Source: Luteimonas granuli
Lineage (GTDB): Bacteria > Pseudomonadota > Gammaproteobacteria > Xanthomonadales > Xanthomonadaceae
Length of the DNA: 64,000 nt
NCBI RefSeq assembly: GCF_007795095.1
Contig: NZ_CP042218.1
Span: 2,211,001 to 2,275,000, forward strand
Direction of reading: 5' to 3'
Shown: positions 1 to 10,337 of the stretch, piece by piece
Numbering within the stretch: the stretch's first letter is position 1
Layout: every line of letters starts with the position of its first letter
Translations under genes and position numbers: made by a program
The notes under the pieces: model-generated
Databases searched by the model: none
The model's input: the letters and a program-made list of their open reading frames with translations, nothing else
Told to the model about the DNA's origin: nothing

Positions 1-1411
<1,411 letters not shown>

Positions 1412-1477
1412 GCGACAAGGATACCGGCGATACCACCGCGGGCGGTTCGGAAGCTTGCCCGGCAGTGACTGGGAGAA

Positions 1478-1496
1478 GCCCCCTTGGCAAGGGGGC
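1478..1496 (-). terminator. Possible dps terminator: 9-bp-arm inverted repeat
   Basis: The repeat GCCCCCTTG-G-CAAGGGGGC is perfect over nine bases per arm and sits about 95 bases after the dps stop. On the minus strand it is followed only by TTCTCCC, so the T-tract is poor and a Rho-independent role is uncertain. It could equally be a transcript-stabilising hairpin. The rest of the 177-base gap holds only a second short inverted repeat (GCACTG-TG-CAGTGC at 1523-1536), of unknown role, and presumably the recQ promoter. Confidence 0.35.
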
Positions 1497-1588
1497 GCGC
1501 CAACGGCGCGGGGATCGGGAGCGCACTGTGCAGTGCACGGGTTTCGCATCGCGGAACCGTGGTCGTCGGACGCGCAGCGTGTGCGACG

Positions 1589-2200
1589 TCACTGCAGCAG
1601 CGAGCGCAGCATCCAGGCGTTCTTCTCGTGCACCTGCAGGCGCTGGGTCAGCAGGTCGACCGTGGGATCGTCGCCGGCGTCGTCGGCGTGCGTGAGCGCC
1701 GCCCGCGCGGTGCGGCACACGGCCTCGTTGCCGGCCACCAGCTGCTGCACCATTTCGCGCCAGTCCGGTGCTTCGGCCAGGCCCGGCTCCTCCGGGATCG
1801 ACGACAGCCGGATGAACTCGGCGTACGAGCCCGGTGCGTTGTAGCCCAGGGCGCGGATGCGCTCGGCGGTCTCGTCCAGCGCGTTCCACTGCTCTGTGTA
1901 CTGGTCCATGAACATCGCATGCAGCGAGTTGAACATCGGCCCGGTCACGTTCCAGTGGAAGTTGTGGGTCTTGAGATAGAGGGTGAAGCTGTCCGAGAGG
2001 AACTGCGAGAGGTTCGCCGCGATCTCCCGGCGGTCGCGCTCGGAGATGCCGATGTCCACCGGCGCCACCGCTCCCGGCTCCGGGGAGGCGAAGGGCGTCG
2101 CCGCGCGGGCGGCCGCGGCGGCGCCGGCCTTGGCGGTCTTGCGCGCCCCGTCGGTCTTTCCGGTCTTTCCGGCCTTGCCGGACTTCTTCGTCCTGGGCAT
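1589..2200 (-). CDS. dps: Dps-family DNA-binding ferritin-like protein with Lys-rich N-terminal tail
   Basis: Dodecameric mini-ferritin that binds DNA and oxidises Fe(II) with peroxide in stressed or stationary cells. The 203-residue protein starts at an ATG preceded by AAAAAGGA. Residues 1-35 form a basic Lys/Ala tail with KTGK and KTAK repeats, typical of Dps tails that bind DNA. The ferritin helix core follows. The inter-subunit ferroxidase ligands align as His82 (in FHWN), His94, Asp109 and Glu113, but the acidic ligand normally four residues after the second His is Met98, with Asp99 next to it. The gene is divergent from hrpA, with about 80 bases between the starts. Family assignment is firm; ferroxidase competence is uncertain. 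Confidence 0.93.
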   Translation of the reverse strand: MPRTKKSGKAGKTGKTDGARKTAKAGAAAAARAATPFASPEPGAVAPVDIGISERDRREIAANLSQFLSDSFTLYLKTHNFHWNVTGPMFNSLHAMFMDQYTEQWNALDETAERIRALGYNAPGSYAEFIRLSSIPEEPGLAEAPDWREMVQQLVAGNEAVCRTARAALTHADDAGDDPTVDLLTQRLQVHEKNAWMLRSLLQ

Positions 2201-2279
2201 CACTGTGTCCTTTTTCGCGGGCGCGCGACAATGTGCGCACCATCGGTGGAAGAAGCGGCCCGAGGCGGCCGCGGACTGC

Positions 2280-5200
2280 ATGAACGAGCTGGAGTCTAGG
2301 AGCCCGGATGCGAGCCGGGCGTCAAGGCGCGCGTGGCGCGCGGCGGTCGACGGCGCGCTGAGCCGGGATCGCGGCCGCCTGCTCGGGCTGCTGCGGCGCC
2401 TGGAGCAGGCGCCCGCGGACGCGGAGCGGCGCCGTGCGTTCGAGGATGCCGTCGCGCGCTCGGTGGCCCGGCGCGAGGCGCGGGCGGCGGCGCTGCCCGC
2501 GGCCGAGGTCGACCCGACGCTGCCGATCGCGGCCGAGGCCGGTCGCATCGTCGAACTGCTGCGCGCCCACCAGGTGGTCGTGATCGCCGGCGAGACCGGT
2601 TCCGGCAAGACCACCCAGCTGCCCAAGCTCTGCCTGGCCGCCGGCCGCGGCGCCGCGGGCATGATCGGCTGCACCCAGCCGCGGCGCATCGCCGCGCGCG
2701 CGGTGGCGCGGCGCGTGGCCGAGGAGCTGCAGGTGCCGCTGGGCGGCGCGGTCGGCTACCAGGTGCGCTTCACCGAGAACGTGGGCGAGCAGACCGCCAT
2801 CAAGTTCATGACCGACGGCATCCTGCTGGCCGAGATCCAGTCCGACCGCTGGCTGTCGCGCTACGACACCCTGATCATCGACGAGGCCCACGAGCGCAGC
2901 CTCAACATCGACTTCCTGCTCGGCTACCTGAAACAGCTGCTGGCGCGCAGGCCGGACCTGAAGCTGGTGGTGACCTCGGCCACGATCGACACCGCGCGCT
3001 TCTCGGCGCACTTCGACGATGCGCCGGTGGTCTCGGTCGAGGGTCGCGGCCATCCGGTCGAACTCCGCTACCGTCCACTGGAGGGGGCAGCCACCGCAGC
3101 GGACGGCGACGGCGGCGGGATGTCGGTGACCGAAGGCATCGTCGCGGCCTGCGACGAGATCCTCCGCGGGGGCGGCAGCGGCATGGGGGGTGACGTGCTG
3201 GTCTTCCTGCCCGGCGAACGCGAGATCCGCGATGCCCATCGGGCGCTGGAAGGCCGCACGTACCGCCACACCGAAGTGGTGCCGCTGTACGCCCGGCTCT
3301 CGGCGCGCGACCAGGACCGGGTGTTCAATCCGGGGGCGCAGCGTCGCATCGTGCTCGCGACCAACGTCGCCGAGACCTCGCTGACCGTCCCGCGGATCCA
3401 CTACGTGGTGGACCCGGGCCTTGCGCGCGTGAAGCGCTACAGCCCGCGGCAGAAGCTGGACCGCCTGCACATCGAACCGGTCAGCCAGGCCAGCGCCAAC
3501 CAGCGCGCCGGCCGCTGTGGCCGCGTGGCGCCGGGCACCTGCTATCGCCTGTACGACGAAGCGGACTTCGCCGCGCGCCCGGAGTTCACCGACCCGGAGA
3601 TCCGCCGCGCCGCGCTCGCCGGCGTGATCCTGCGCATGCTGTCGCTGGGCCTGGGCGCGATCGAGGATTTCCCCTTCCTGGAACCGCCCGATGCGCGCGC
3701 CATCGCCGACGGCTGGCAGCAGCTGGCCGAGCTGGGCGCGGTGGATGGCGCGCGCAGGCTCACCGCCACCGGGCGCCTGATGGCGAAGCTGCCCGTGGAC
3801 GTGAAGCTGGCGCGCATGCTGGTCGCCGCGAGCGAACAGCGCTGCCTGCGGGAGACCCTGGTGATCGCCGCCTTCCTCGGCATCCAGGATCCGCGCGAGC
3901 GGCCGGCCGACCAGCGCGCCGCCGCCGATGCGGCGCACGCGGCCTTCAGCGATCCGAAGTCGGAGTTCGTCGCCATCCTGCGGCTGTGGGAGGCCTACCG
4001 GGCTGCGCACGAGGAGCTGACCCAGTCGCAGCTGCGCAAGTGGTGCGACCGCAGCTTCCTCGGCTTCCTGCGCATGCGCGAATGGCGCGAGCTGCACCGG
4101 CAGCTGAAGCTGCAGTGCGCGGAACTGGGCTGGGAGGAGGAAGAGCGCGGTGGTGATGCGCTGTTTGCTCTCGATGCGGAGGTCGTGCCCCCGGAGGAGG
4201 CGCGGGTACCCGGCCCGCGGGGGCGCGGCCGTGGCGCCGACAGGCAGCGCGGCGTGCCCGACGCCGGCAATGGCGTCGCGTCCGCGCGCGACCTGTACCA
4301 GCGCCTGCACGGCGCGCTCCTCGTCGGCCTGCCCGCCCAGGTCGGGCACGCGCTGCCGGAGCGCGACAAGCGTCGCCAGGCCACCTACGAAGGCCCGCGC
4401 GGCCGCCGTTTCCAGCTGTTCCCGGGCTCGACCCTGGCTTCGAAGCCGCCGCCGTGGCTGCTTTCCGCCACCCTGCTCGACACCGAGAAGGTCTGGGCGC
4501 TGACCAATGCCGCGATCGAGCCCGAGTGGATCGAAGCCGGACTGTCCCACCTGCTGTCGCGCCGCCACTTCGACCCGCGCTGGTCGCGGAAGCAGGGCCG
4601 GGTGATCGGCAGCGAGCAGGTCGCGCTGTTCGGCCTGGTCCTGGCCGCGGCGCGACCTTTCCACTACGGCGCGCAGTATCCGGAGGAATCGCGCGAACTG
4701 TTCCTGCGCGACGGCCTGGTCGCCGGCGAGATCAACCTGCGCGCCGACTTCGTCGCCCGCAACCGTCGCACCCTGGCTTCCGCCGAAGAGGAAGAGGCCA
4801 AGCAGCGCCGCACCGGCCTGGTGGTCGACGAGGACTGGATGCTGCGCTGGTACCGGGACCGGATCCCGTCGGAGATCATCAGCGCCCAGGCGCTCGACGC
4901 CTGGTTCGCGAAGCTGCCGAAGGAGCAGCGCCGCGGGCTGCAGTGGACCCGCGACGACCTGCTGGTCGCCGACGGCAGCGATGCCGACCGCTTCCCCGCG
5001 TACTTCCCGCTGGGCGATGCGCGCCTGGCCGTGCACTACCGCTTCGAACCCGGTGCACCCGACGACGGCATGACCGTCGTCGTGCCGCTGCACCTGCTCA
5101 ACGCCCTGGACGCGCCGCGCCTGGGCTGGCTGGCGCCGGGCTTCGTGGAGGAGAAGGCCACGGCGCTGCTGCGCGGCCTGCCCAAGGCGCTGCGCCGCAA

Positions 5201-6377
5201 CTTCGTGCCGGCGCCGGATTTCGCCCGCGCCTTCGCCGAGGCCCATGGCGCGGCCGACGCGGCCACCGACAGCATCACCGGCGCGCTGGCGCGCTTCCTG
5301 AAGCGCCTGACCGGGGTCGAGGTTTCCGCGACCGGGTTCGACGAGACGGCGCTGGAGCCGCACCTGCGCGCCAACCTGCGATTGCTCGATGCCGACGGCC
5401 GCCAGGTGCTGGCCGAATCCCGCGACCTCGACGAACTGCGGGCACGCTTCGGCGCGGGTGCGGCCGAGGCCTTCGCCGCGCACGCCGCCGCCGGGCTGGC
5501 CCGCGAGGCCCTGACGACGTTCCCGGACGCCCCGATCCCGCTCTCGGTGCCGGGCGCCGGCGGCGTGCCGGCCTTTCCCGCGCTCCACGACGAGGGCGAC
5601 AGCGTCTCGCTGCAGGTCCACGCCGACCGCGCGGAGGCCGAACGCCAGCACCCGGACGGGGTGCGCCGGCTGCTCGCCATCGCCCTGGCCGACCGCATGC
5701 GCCAGGCGCGGAAACAGCTGCCGGTGCAGCCCAGGATCGCGCTGCTGTACGCGGCCATCGAATCCGCGGCGCCGCGTGCGACGGCCGGCGGCCGGTCTGC
5801 GGATGTCCTGCGCGAGGACCTGGTGGATGGCGCCTTCGTCGCACTCACCGCCGACGGTCCCGGCGCCATCCGCGACCCGGACGCCTTCGCCGCGCAGGTC
5901 GATGCGGTCGGCAGGGCCCTGTTCCCCGAGGCCATGCGGCGCCTGCAGCAGGCCGAGAAGATCCTGGCCCTGGTGGCCGAGGTCCGCGCTGCGCTCGAGG
6001 GCCGGTTGATGGGTTGGGCCCGCGGCAACCTCGACGACATGCAGGCGCAGCTCGCGGCGCTGGTGCCGCCGGGCTTCCTGCGCGAGGTGCCGGCCGACGC
6101 CCTGGCCGAGTATCCGCGCTATCTGAAGGCGCTCGCGATCCGCGCGGGCCGCGCGCTCAACGATCCCTCGCGCGACCAGCAGCGCATGCTCGAGCTCAAG
6201 CCTTTCGCCGATGCGCTGGACGACGCGCGCGCGGCGGGCGAGGCCGGCGGGGCCGGCTGGCAGGCCCTGCGCTGGGATCTCGAGGAGCTGCGCGTGCAGC
6301 TTTTCGCGCAGGAACTCGGCGCGAAGGGCGGGGTGTCGCCGAAAAAACTGGCCGCGCGGCTGGCGGCGCTTACCTGA
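2280..6377 (+). CDS. hrpA: ATP-dependent RNA helicase HrpA (DEAH box)
   Basis: Large DEAH/RHA-type helicase (1365 residues) implicated in mRNA processing and ribosome rescue. Walker A GETGSGKTTQ spans about residues 104-113 with Lys110, DEAH starts at residue 201, motif III is SATID, and the RecA2 lobe contains NQRAGRCGR. Helicase-associated and OB-like regions follow, then the long HrpA-specific C-terminus. The chosen ATG is the first in frame after the divergent dps start; the open frame extends upstream into antisense dps but without support. An unusual insert at about residues 624-668, rich in Gly, Arg and Pro, separates the helicase-associated domain from the segment starting ARDLYQRLH. 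The stop overlaps the convergent downstream gene by 8 bases. Confidence 0.94.
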   Translation: MNELESRSPDASRASRRAWRAAVDGALSRDRGRLLGLLRRLEQAPADAERRRAFEDAVARSVARREARAAALPAAEVDPTLPIAAEAGRIVELLRAHQVVVIAGETGSGKTTQLPKLCLAAGRGAAGMIGCTQPRRIAARAVARRVAEELQVPLGGAVGYQVRFTENVGEQTAIKFMTDGILLAEIQSDRWLSRYDTLIIDEAHERSLNIDFLLGYLKQLLARRPDLKLVVTSATIDTARFSAHFDDAPVVSVEGRGHPVELRYRPLEGAATAADGDGGGMSVTEGIVAACDEILRGGGSGMGGDVLVFLPGEREIRDAHRALEGRTYRHTEVVPLYARLSARDQDRVFNPGAQRRIVLATNVAETSLTVPRIHYVVDPGLARVKRYSPRQKLDRLHIEPVSQASANQRAGRCGRVAPGTCYRLYDEADFAARPEFTDPEIRRAALAGVILRMLSLGLGAIEDFPFLEPPDARAIADGWQQLAELGAVDGARRLTATGRLMAKLPVDVKLARMLVAASEQRCLRETLVIAAFLGIQDPRERPADQRAAADAAHAAFSDPKSEFVAILRLWEAYRAAHEELTQSQLRKWCDRSFLGFLRMREWRELHRQLKLQCAELGWEEEERGGDALFALDAEVVPPEEARVPGPRGRGRGADRQRGVPDAGNGVASARDLYQRLHGALLVGLPAQVGHALPERDKRRQATYEGPRGRRFQLFPGSTLASKPPPWLLSATLLDTEKVWALTNAAIEPEWIEAGLSHLLSRRHFDPRWSRKQGRVIGSEQVALFGLVLAAARPFHYGAQYPEESRELFLRDGLVAGEINLRADFVARNRRTLASAEEEEAKQRRTGLVVDEDWMLRWYRDRIPSEIISAQALDAWFAKLPKEQRRGLQWTRDDLLVADGSDADRFPAYFPLGDARLAVHYRFEPGAPDDGMTVVVPLHLLNALDAPRLGWLAPGFVEEKATALLRGLPKALRRNFVPAPDFARAFAEAHGAADAATDSITGALARFLKRLTGVEVSATGFDETALEPHLRANLRLLDADGRQVLAESRDLDELRARFGAGAAEAFAAHAAAGLAREALTTFPDAPIPLSVPGAGGVPAFPALHDEGDSVSLQVHADRAEAERQHPDGVRRLLAIALADRMRQARKQLPVQPRIALLYAAIESAAPRATAGGRSADVLREDLVDGAFVALTADGPGAIRDPDAFAAQVDAVGRALFPEAMRRLQQAEKILALVAEVRAALEGRLMGWARGNLDDMQAQLAALVPPGFLREVPADALAEYPRYLKALAIRAGRALNDPSRDQQRMLELKPFADALDDARAAGEAGGAGWQALRWDLEELRVQLFAQELGAKGGVSPKKLAARLAALT

Positions 6378-6849
6378 CGCGGACCACCTTGGCGCGGGTG
6401 TTGTAGCCCTCGATCGTCAGGAACCACGCCTTGCCGATCACGCTCGGGGTGATCCGCACGGAGGGACTGTCCCGGCGGACGCCGGCGAGCGTGGCGGCGT
6501 CGATCTGGCGCCACACCTGGCCGTTGTCCAGGGTGTACTCGCGATTGCGGGCGAAGCCGTCGAATCCGCCGCTGATGCGGGCTTCGATCGGCTCGCTGGG
6601 GCCCAGGGCGGAGAAGCCGCGGTTCTCTTCCGCCACCTTCGCCCGGGTCTCGGTGGTGGCCCTGGTGGTCTCGCCCTCGATGGTGCGGTTGAGCCAGGCA
6701 TTGAGACGGGCGAGCTCCCCGGCGCTGAGCTTGTCCAGGCCGGCGGCGGCGAACTCCTCGGGCGTCATCTGCGCCTCGATCGGCTGCTGCGCGAAGGCCG
6801 GCATGGCGAAGAGGAGCGATGCGGCGAGGAGGATGCTGCGGACCGGCAT
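6370..6849 (-). CDS. Small secreted protein of unknown function
   Basis: A 159-residue protein with a clear Sec signal peptide: MPVRS, a hydrophobic stretch to about residue 20, and a cleavage site after AFA (AFA-QQP). The mature part begins with a short helical segment (MTPEEFAAAGLDKLSAGELARLNAWL), a charged coil, and a C-terminal half rich in beta-type residues that contains QVWRQIDAATLAG. No catalytic motif or lipobox is visible. I do not recognise a named family; similar small periplasmic proteins next to relA occur in xanthomonads as far as I recall. It is convergent with hrpA and divergent from relA, so it has its own promoter in the 68-base gap shared with relA. Confidence 0.8.
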   Translation of the reverse strand: MPVRSILLAASLLFAMPAFAQQPIEAQMTPEEFAAAGLDKLSAGELARLNAWLNRTIEGETTRATTETRAKVAEENRGFSALGPSEPIEARISGGFDGFARNREYTLDNGQVWRQIDAATLAGVRRDSPSVRITPSVIGKAWFLTIEGYNTRAKVVRVR

Positions 6850-6917
6850 GGCGACTGTTCCCGATGGCGTGGTCGGGCTAGTGTAGACCGTCCTTCCTCT
6901 CGTGGATCGAGCCTGAC

Positions 6918-9077
6918 GTGGCCCAGACCGTGGACATCGACGCCCTGCTGGCGCTGCCGGCGCTCGGCGCGCTGCCCGGGCCGGTTGCCGCGCTGCTGCG
7001 TGCCGCCGCCGACGGAGGCCCGGCGCCATGCAGCGATCCCGCGGGCGTGCTCGAGGACACGCTGGACGCGCTGGCGCTGCTCGATGCCGACGGCGAGGTC
7101 ATGGCCGCGGCCATCCTCCACGTCGTGCCGGACTGGGCCGCGCGGCACGCCGCCACCGGGCGCGACCCGGCCTCCGCGATCCCCGCCCTGCTCGAAGGCC
7201 AGGCTGCCGCGAACCAGGTCTGGGCGCTGCACGCCGAACAGGTCCCCGGCCGCGGCCACGAAGGCCTGCGTCGGCTGCTGCTGGCGATCGTGCGCGACCT
7301 GCGCGTGGTTCCGATCCTGCTCGCGCGGCAGCTGGCAAGGATGCGCGCGGCTCCCGTGCTGCCCGACGACGAGCGCCTGGCGCTGGCGCGGCTGACCCGC
7401 GACATCCACGCGCCGCTGGCGAACCGCCTGGGCATCTGGCAGCTGAAGTGGGAGCTCGAGGACCTGGCCTTCCGCCACCTCGAGCCGGAGACCTACCGCC
7501 GCATCGCCAAGCTGCTCGACGACACCCGTGCCGGGCGCGAGCGCTATATCGCCCAGGTCACGCGCCTGCTCGGCGACGCGCTGGCCGACGCCGGGATCCG
7601 CGGCGACATCGCCGGCCGCCCCAAGCACATCCACAGCATCTGGAAGAAGATGCAGAAGAAGGACGTGCCGATCGGCGAGCTCTACGACCTGCGCGCGGTG
7701 CGCGTGCTGGTCGACGACGTGCAGGCCTGCTACGCCGCCCTGGGCGTGGTGCACGCACTGTGGACACCGGTGCCCGGGGAGTTCGACGACTACATCGCAC
7801 GGCCCAAGAACAACGACTATCGGTCGCTGCACACCGCCGTGGTCGGGCCGGAGGGCAAGACGCTCGAGGTGCAGATCCGCACCCGCGAGATGCACGAGCA
7901 GGCCGAGCGCGGCGTGGCCGCGCACTGGCGCTACAAGGAGAGCGGGGGCTCGAAGCGCTCGGCCGCGGGCGAAGCCGCGGTCAACCGCAAGATCGAATGG
8001 ATGCGCAGCCTGCTCGAGGCCACCGCGGAGAGCGGCGACGGCGCTTTGGCCGGCGCCTTCGACACCGAGCTGGTCGAGGACCGGATCTACGCGCTGACTC
8101 CCCGGGGCGAGGTGGTGGACCTGCCGCGCGGCGCCACGCCGCTGGATTTCGCCTACCGCGTGCACACCGAGGTCGGGCACCGCTGCCGCGGCGCCAAGGT
8201 CGACGGCCGCATCGTGCCGCTCGATCACGTCCTGCGGAGTGGCGACCGGGTCGAGATCCTCACCGGCAAGGTCGCGGAGCCGCGGCGCGACTGGCTGCTG
8301 TCGACCAGTGGCTATCTCGCCAGCGCGCGCTCGCGGGAGAAAGTGCGGGCCTGGTTCCACAAGCTGGACCGCGCGCGCAACCTGCAGGACGGCCGCGAAC
8401 TGCTCGAGCGCGAGCTCAAGCGCGTCGGCATGGGCCAGGCCGACCTGAACCCGGTGCTCAAGCGTTTCAACGTCGATACCGTGGACGAACTGCAGGTCCA
8501 TGTCGCGCTGGGCGACATCGGGCCGCACCAGGTCGCGCGCGCGCTGGGCGAACACGAGCGCGCGCAGCACGAGGCGGAAGACGACAACGCCGTGATCGCC
8601 GTGCGTGCGCCGCGCCGCGTGCGTCCCGGCGGCAGCCGGGATTTCACGGTGGTCGGCGTGGACAACCTGCTGGTGCAGATCGCGCGCTGCTGCCAGCCGC
8701 TCCCGGGCGAGGCCATCAGCGGCTACCTGACGCGGGCGCGCGGGGTCAGCGTGCACCGCGCCGATTGCGCGGCGTTGGCGCGGCTGGCGGCGAAGCAGCC
8801 GCAGCGCGTGCTGCCGGTGGAGTGGGGCGGCGCCTCCGGCGGCCACGAAGCCTCGGTCGCCCTCGACGCCATCGACCGCAAGTACCTGCTCAAGGACGTC
8901 ACCAACCTGATCGCGCAGGAGGATGCGCACGTGCTGTCCATCGACGGGGGTGCATCGCGCGGGCAAGGGCGGGTCCAGCTGCGGCTGGCACTGCGGGTGG
9001 CGGATGTCGGCCAGCTCTCGCGCCTGCTGGGACGGCTCGAAGCCCTGCCCGGGGTCGAACGCGCGCGGCGTGCCTGA
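6918..9077 (+). CDS. relA: (p)ppGpp synthetase RelA (GTP pyrophosphokinase)
   Basis: Ribosome-associated alarmone synthetase of the stringent response, 719 residues from a GTG start. Order: a degenerate N-terminal hydrolase domain, a synthetase domain with RPKNNDYRSLHT near residue 295, a TGS domain around 390-450 (DLPRGATPLDFAYRVH), a zinc-finger/RIS segment with CCQPLPGE near residue 590, and a C-terminal ACT domain. The His-Asp pair that marks SpoT-type hydrolase activity is replaced (ILHVVPD), so this is RelA, not SpoT. The gene stands alone, divergent from the small secreted protein and followed 27 bases later by a TPR gene. Alternative starts were not convincing. Confidence 0.95.
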   Translation: MAQTVDIDALLALPALGALPGPVAALLRAAADGGPAPCSDPAGVLEDTLDALALLDADGEVMAAAILHVVPDWAARHAATGRDPASAIPALLEGQAAANQVWALHAEQVPGRGHEGLRRLLLAIVRDLRVVPILLARQLARMRAAPVLPDDERLALARLTRDIHAPLANRLGIWQLKWELEDLAFRHLEPETYRRIAKLLDDTRAGRERYIAQVTRLLGDALADAGIRGDIAGRPKHIHSIWKKMQKKDVPIGELYDLRAVRVLVDDVQACYAALGVVHALWTPVPGEFDDYIARPKNNDYRSLHTAVVGPEGKTLEVQIRTREMHEQAERGVAAHWRYKESGGSKRSAAGEAAVNRKIEWMRSLLEATAESGDGALAGAFDTELVEDRIYALTPRGEVVDLPRGATPLDFAYRVHTEVGHRCRGAKVDGRIVPLDHVLRSGDRVEILTGKVAEPRRDWLLSTSGYLASARSREKVRAWFHKLDRARNLQDGRELLERELKRVGMGQADLNPVLKRFNVDTVDELQVHVALGDIGPHQVARALGEHERAQHEAEDDNAVIAVRAPRRVRPGGSRDFTVVGVDNLLVQIARCCQPLPGEAISGYLTRARGVSVHRADCAALARLAAKQPQRVLPVEWGGASGGHEASVALDAIDRKYLLKDVTNLIAQEDAHVLSIDGGASRGQGRVQLRLALRVADVGQLSRLLGRLEALPGVERARRA

Positions 9078-9103
9078 GGACTGCGCGTTCATCGCCGGCC
9101 GTC

Positions 9104-9109
9104 TATGCT
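9104..9109 (+). promoter_or_regulatory. Possible -10 box TATGCT of the TPR gene
   Basis: TATGCT ends 7 bases before a GTG (9117) that is in frame with the TPR protein. If used, transcription would begin at or next to that GTG and the message would be leaderless, and the ATG at 9105 would not be translated. No good -35 hexamer is visible, so this is tentative. Confidence 0.35.
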
Positions 9110-10337
9110 CCGGCGCGTGAACTCGCGCAGGCACGTCGATCCCTTTCCCGAACCGCCCGGCGATGCCGCCATCGCACGCTGGGTTGCCGCCCTGCCCGCG
9201 CGCCTGGGGATGGTGCGGCATTGGCGCTGGTGGCTGATCGGCTCGATGCTGGTGGTGGTTGCGCTGGCCGTCCTGCGCGCCCCGCTTGGCGCATGGCTGT
9301 GGCCGGAGACTCGGGCGCAGGCGCTGCACGGCGAGGCCGAGCAGGCGCTGGCGGAGGGCCGTCTGAGTGCGGCCGACGGCAGCGGTGCGCGCGAACTGTT
9401 CGAAGCCGCCCTCGCCATGGATCCCGATCGCGCCGAGGCCCGCGCCGGCCTGGCGCGGGTGGCGCTGGCCGCGCTGGAGCAGGCGCGCGCGGCCGTGGCC
9501 GAGGGCCGTTTCGACGATGCCCGCCGGCAGCTGGCGCTGGCGCGCGCGCTGTCGGTTCCGCGCGCGCAGGCGGACGCCGTGGCCGTCGAGCTCCGCCGAC
9601 GCGAGGCCGGCGGGGACGACCTTGAAGCTGTGTATGCGCGCGCGGAGCAGGCCCATGCGCAGGGGCGGCTGGACGGCGGCGCCAAGGACGCGCTGCCGCT
9701 GTACATGCGCGTCCTGGCGCTGGATCCCGCGCACGCCGGCGCCCTGCGCGGTCGCGAGGACGCGCTTGCCGAAGTCCTGGCGCAGGCGCGTGAATCGCTG
9801 CGCGCCGGAGACGTCGGGGAGGCCGCGCGCCTGGTCGCACGGGCCCGTGCCTACGATCCCGGCCACGTCGACTTGCCCGATACCCTGGCGCGACTCACGG
9901 AGGAAGGCGGCGCCGAGGGTGACCGGATCGCCCGCCTGCTCAAGGGCGAAGCGTCACCACCCGGGAATCCGCAGGACGTTGCGGGCACCGGCGGCGTCGC
10001 GACGGCGGCGATTCCCGACGCGAAGGAACGCGGGCGCCGGCTGGCGGCCGCACGCGAGTGCCATGAGCGCGCACTGCGTGACAACCAGCTGCGCCGCGCC
10101 GGCGACTGCCTGGAGGCCCGCGCGGCCCTGGGCGACGACGCCGGCGAGCTGGCCGCGGCACAGCGCCAGCTGGCCGAGCGCTGGCTTGCAGTCGGTGACG
10201 AACGCCTGGGCGCGGGCGAGATCGACAACGCGCGCAGCGCCCTGGCCGCCGCGCGCAAGGCCGATCCCGCGGCACCGGGACTGGCCGACTTCGAGCGGCG
10301 CGTGCGCGCGGCCGCGGCCGCACTCAGGCTCGAGTGA
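9105..10337 (+). CDS. Membrane-anchored TPR-repeat protein of unknown function
   Basis: A 410-residue protein with a cytoplasmic N-terminus, one transmembrane helix at about residues 42-60 (WWLIGSMLVVVALAVL), and a periplasmic part made of helical TPR-like repeats (for example ARELFEAALAMDPDRAEARAGLARVAL written over two helices, and ALPLYMRVLALDPAHAGALRG). A Gly/Pro linker near residues 275-300 divides two repeat arrays. TPR arrays mediate protein contacts; no partner can be inferred. The start is uncertain: ATG at 9105, or GTG at 9117 as a leaderless start. It follows relA but probably has its own promoter. The stop overlaps the convergent glycosyltransferase by 14 bases. Confidence 0.8.
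   Translation: MLRRVNSRRHVDPFPEPPGDAAIARWVAALPARLGMVRHWRWWLIGSMLVVVALAVLRAPLGAWLWPETRAQALHGEAEQALAEGRLSAADGSGARELFEAALAMDPDRAEARAGLARVALAALEQARAAVAEGRFDDARRQLALARALSVPRAQADAVAVELRRREAGGDDLEAVYARAEQAHAQGRLDGGAKDALPLYMRVLALDPAHAGALRGREDALAEVLAQARESLRAGDVGEAARLVARARAYDPGHVDLPDTLARLTEEGGAEGDRIARLLKGEASPPGNPQDVAGTGGVATAAIPDAKERGRRLAAARECHERALRDNQLRRAGDCLEARAALGDDAGELAAAQRQLAERWLAVGDERLGAGEIDNARSALAAARKADPAAPGLADFERRVRAAAAALRLE

Noticed and set aside
1983..2279. Upstream extension of the hrpA frame over dps
   Set aside because: It is antisense to dps, which has clear ferritin-like motifs and a good ribosome site.
2322..5651. Open frame of 1109 codons antisense to hrpA
   Set aside because: Shadow frame without recognisable domains; hrpA on the other strand is certain.
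6765..9866. Open frame of 1033 codons antisense to relA
   Set aside because: Spans several real genes on the opposite strand and has no motif.
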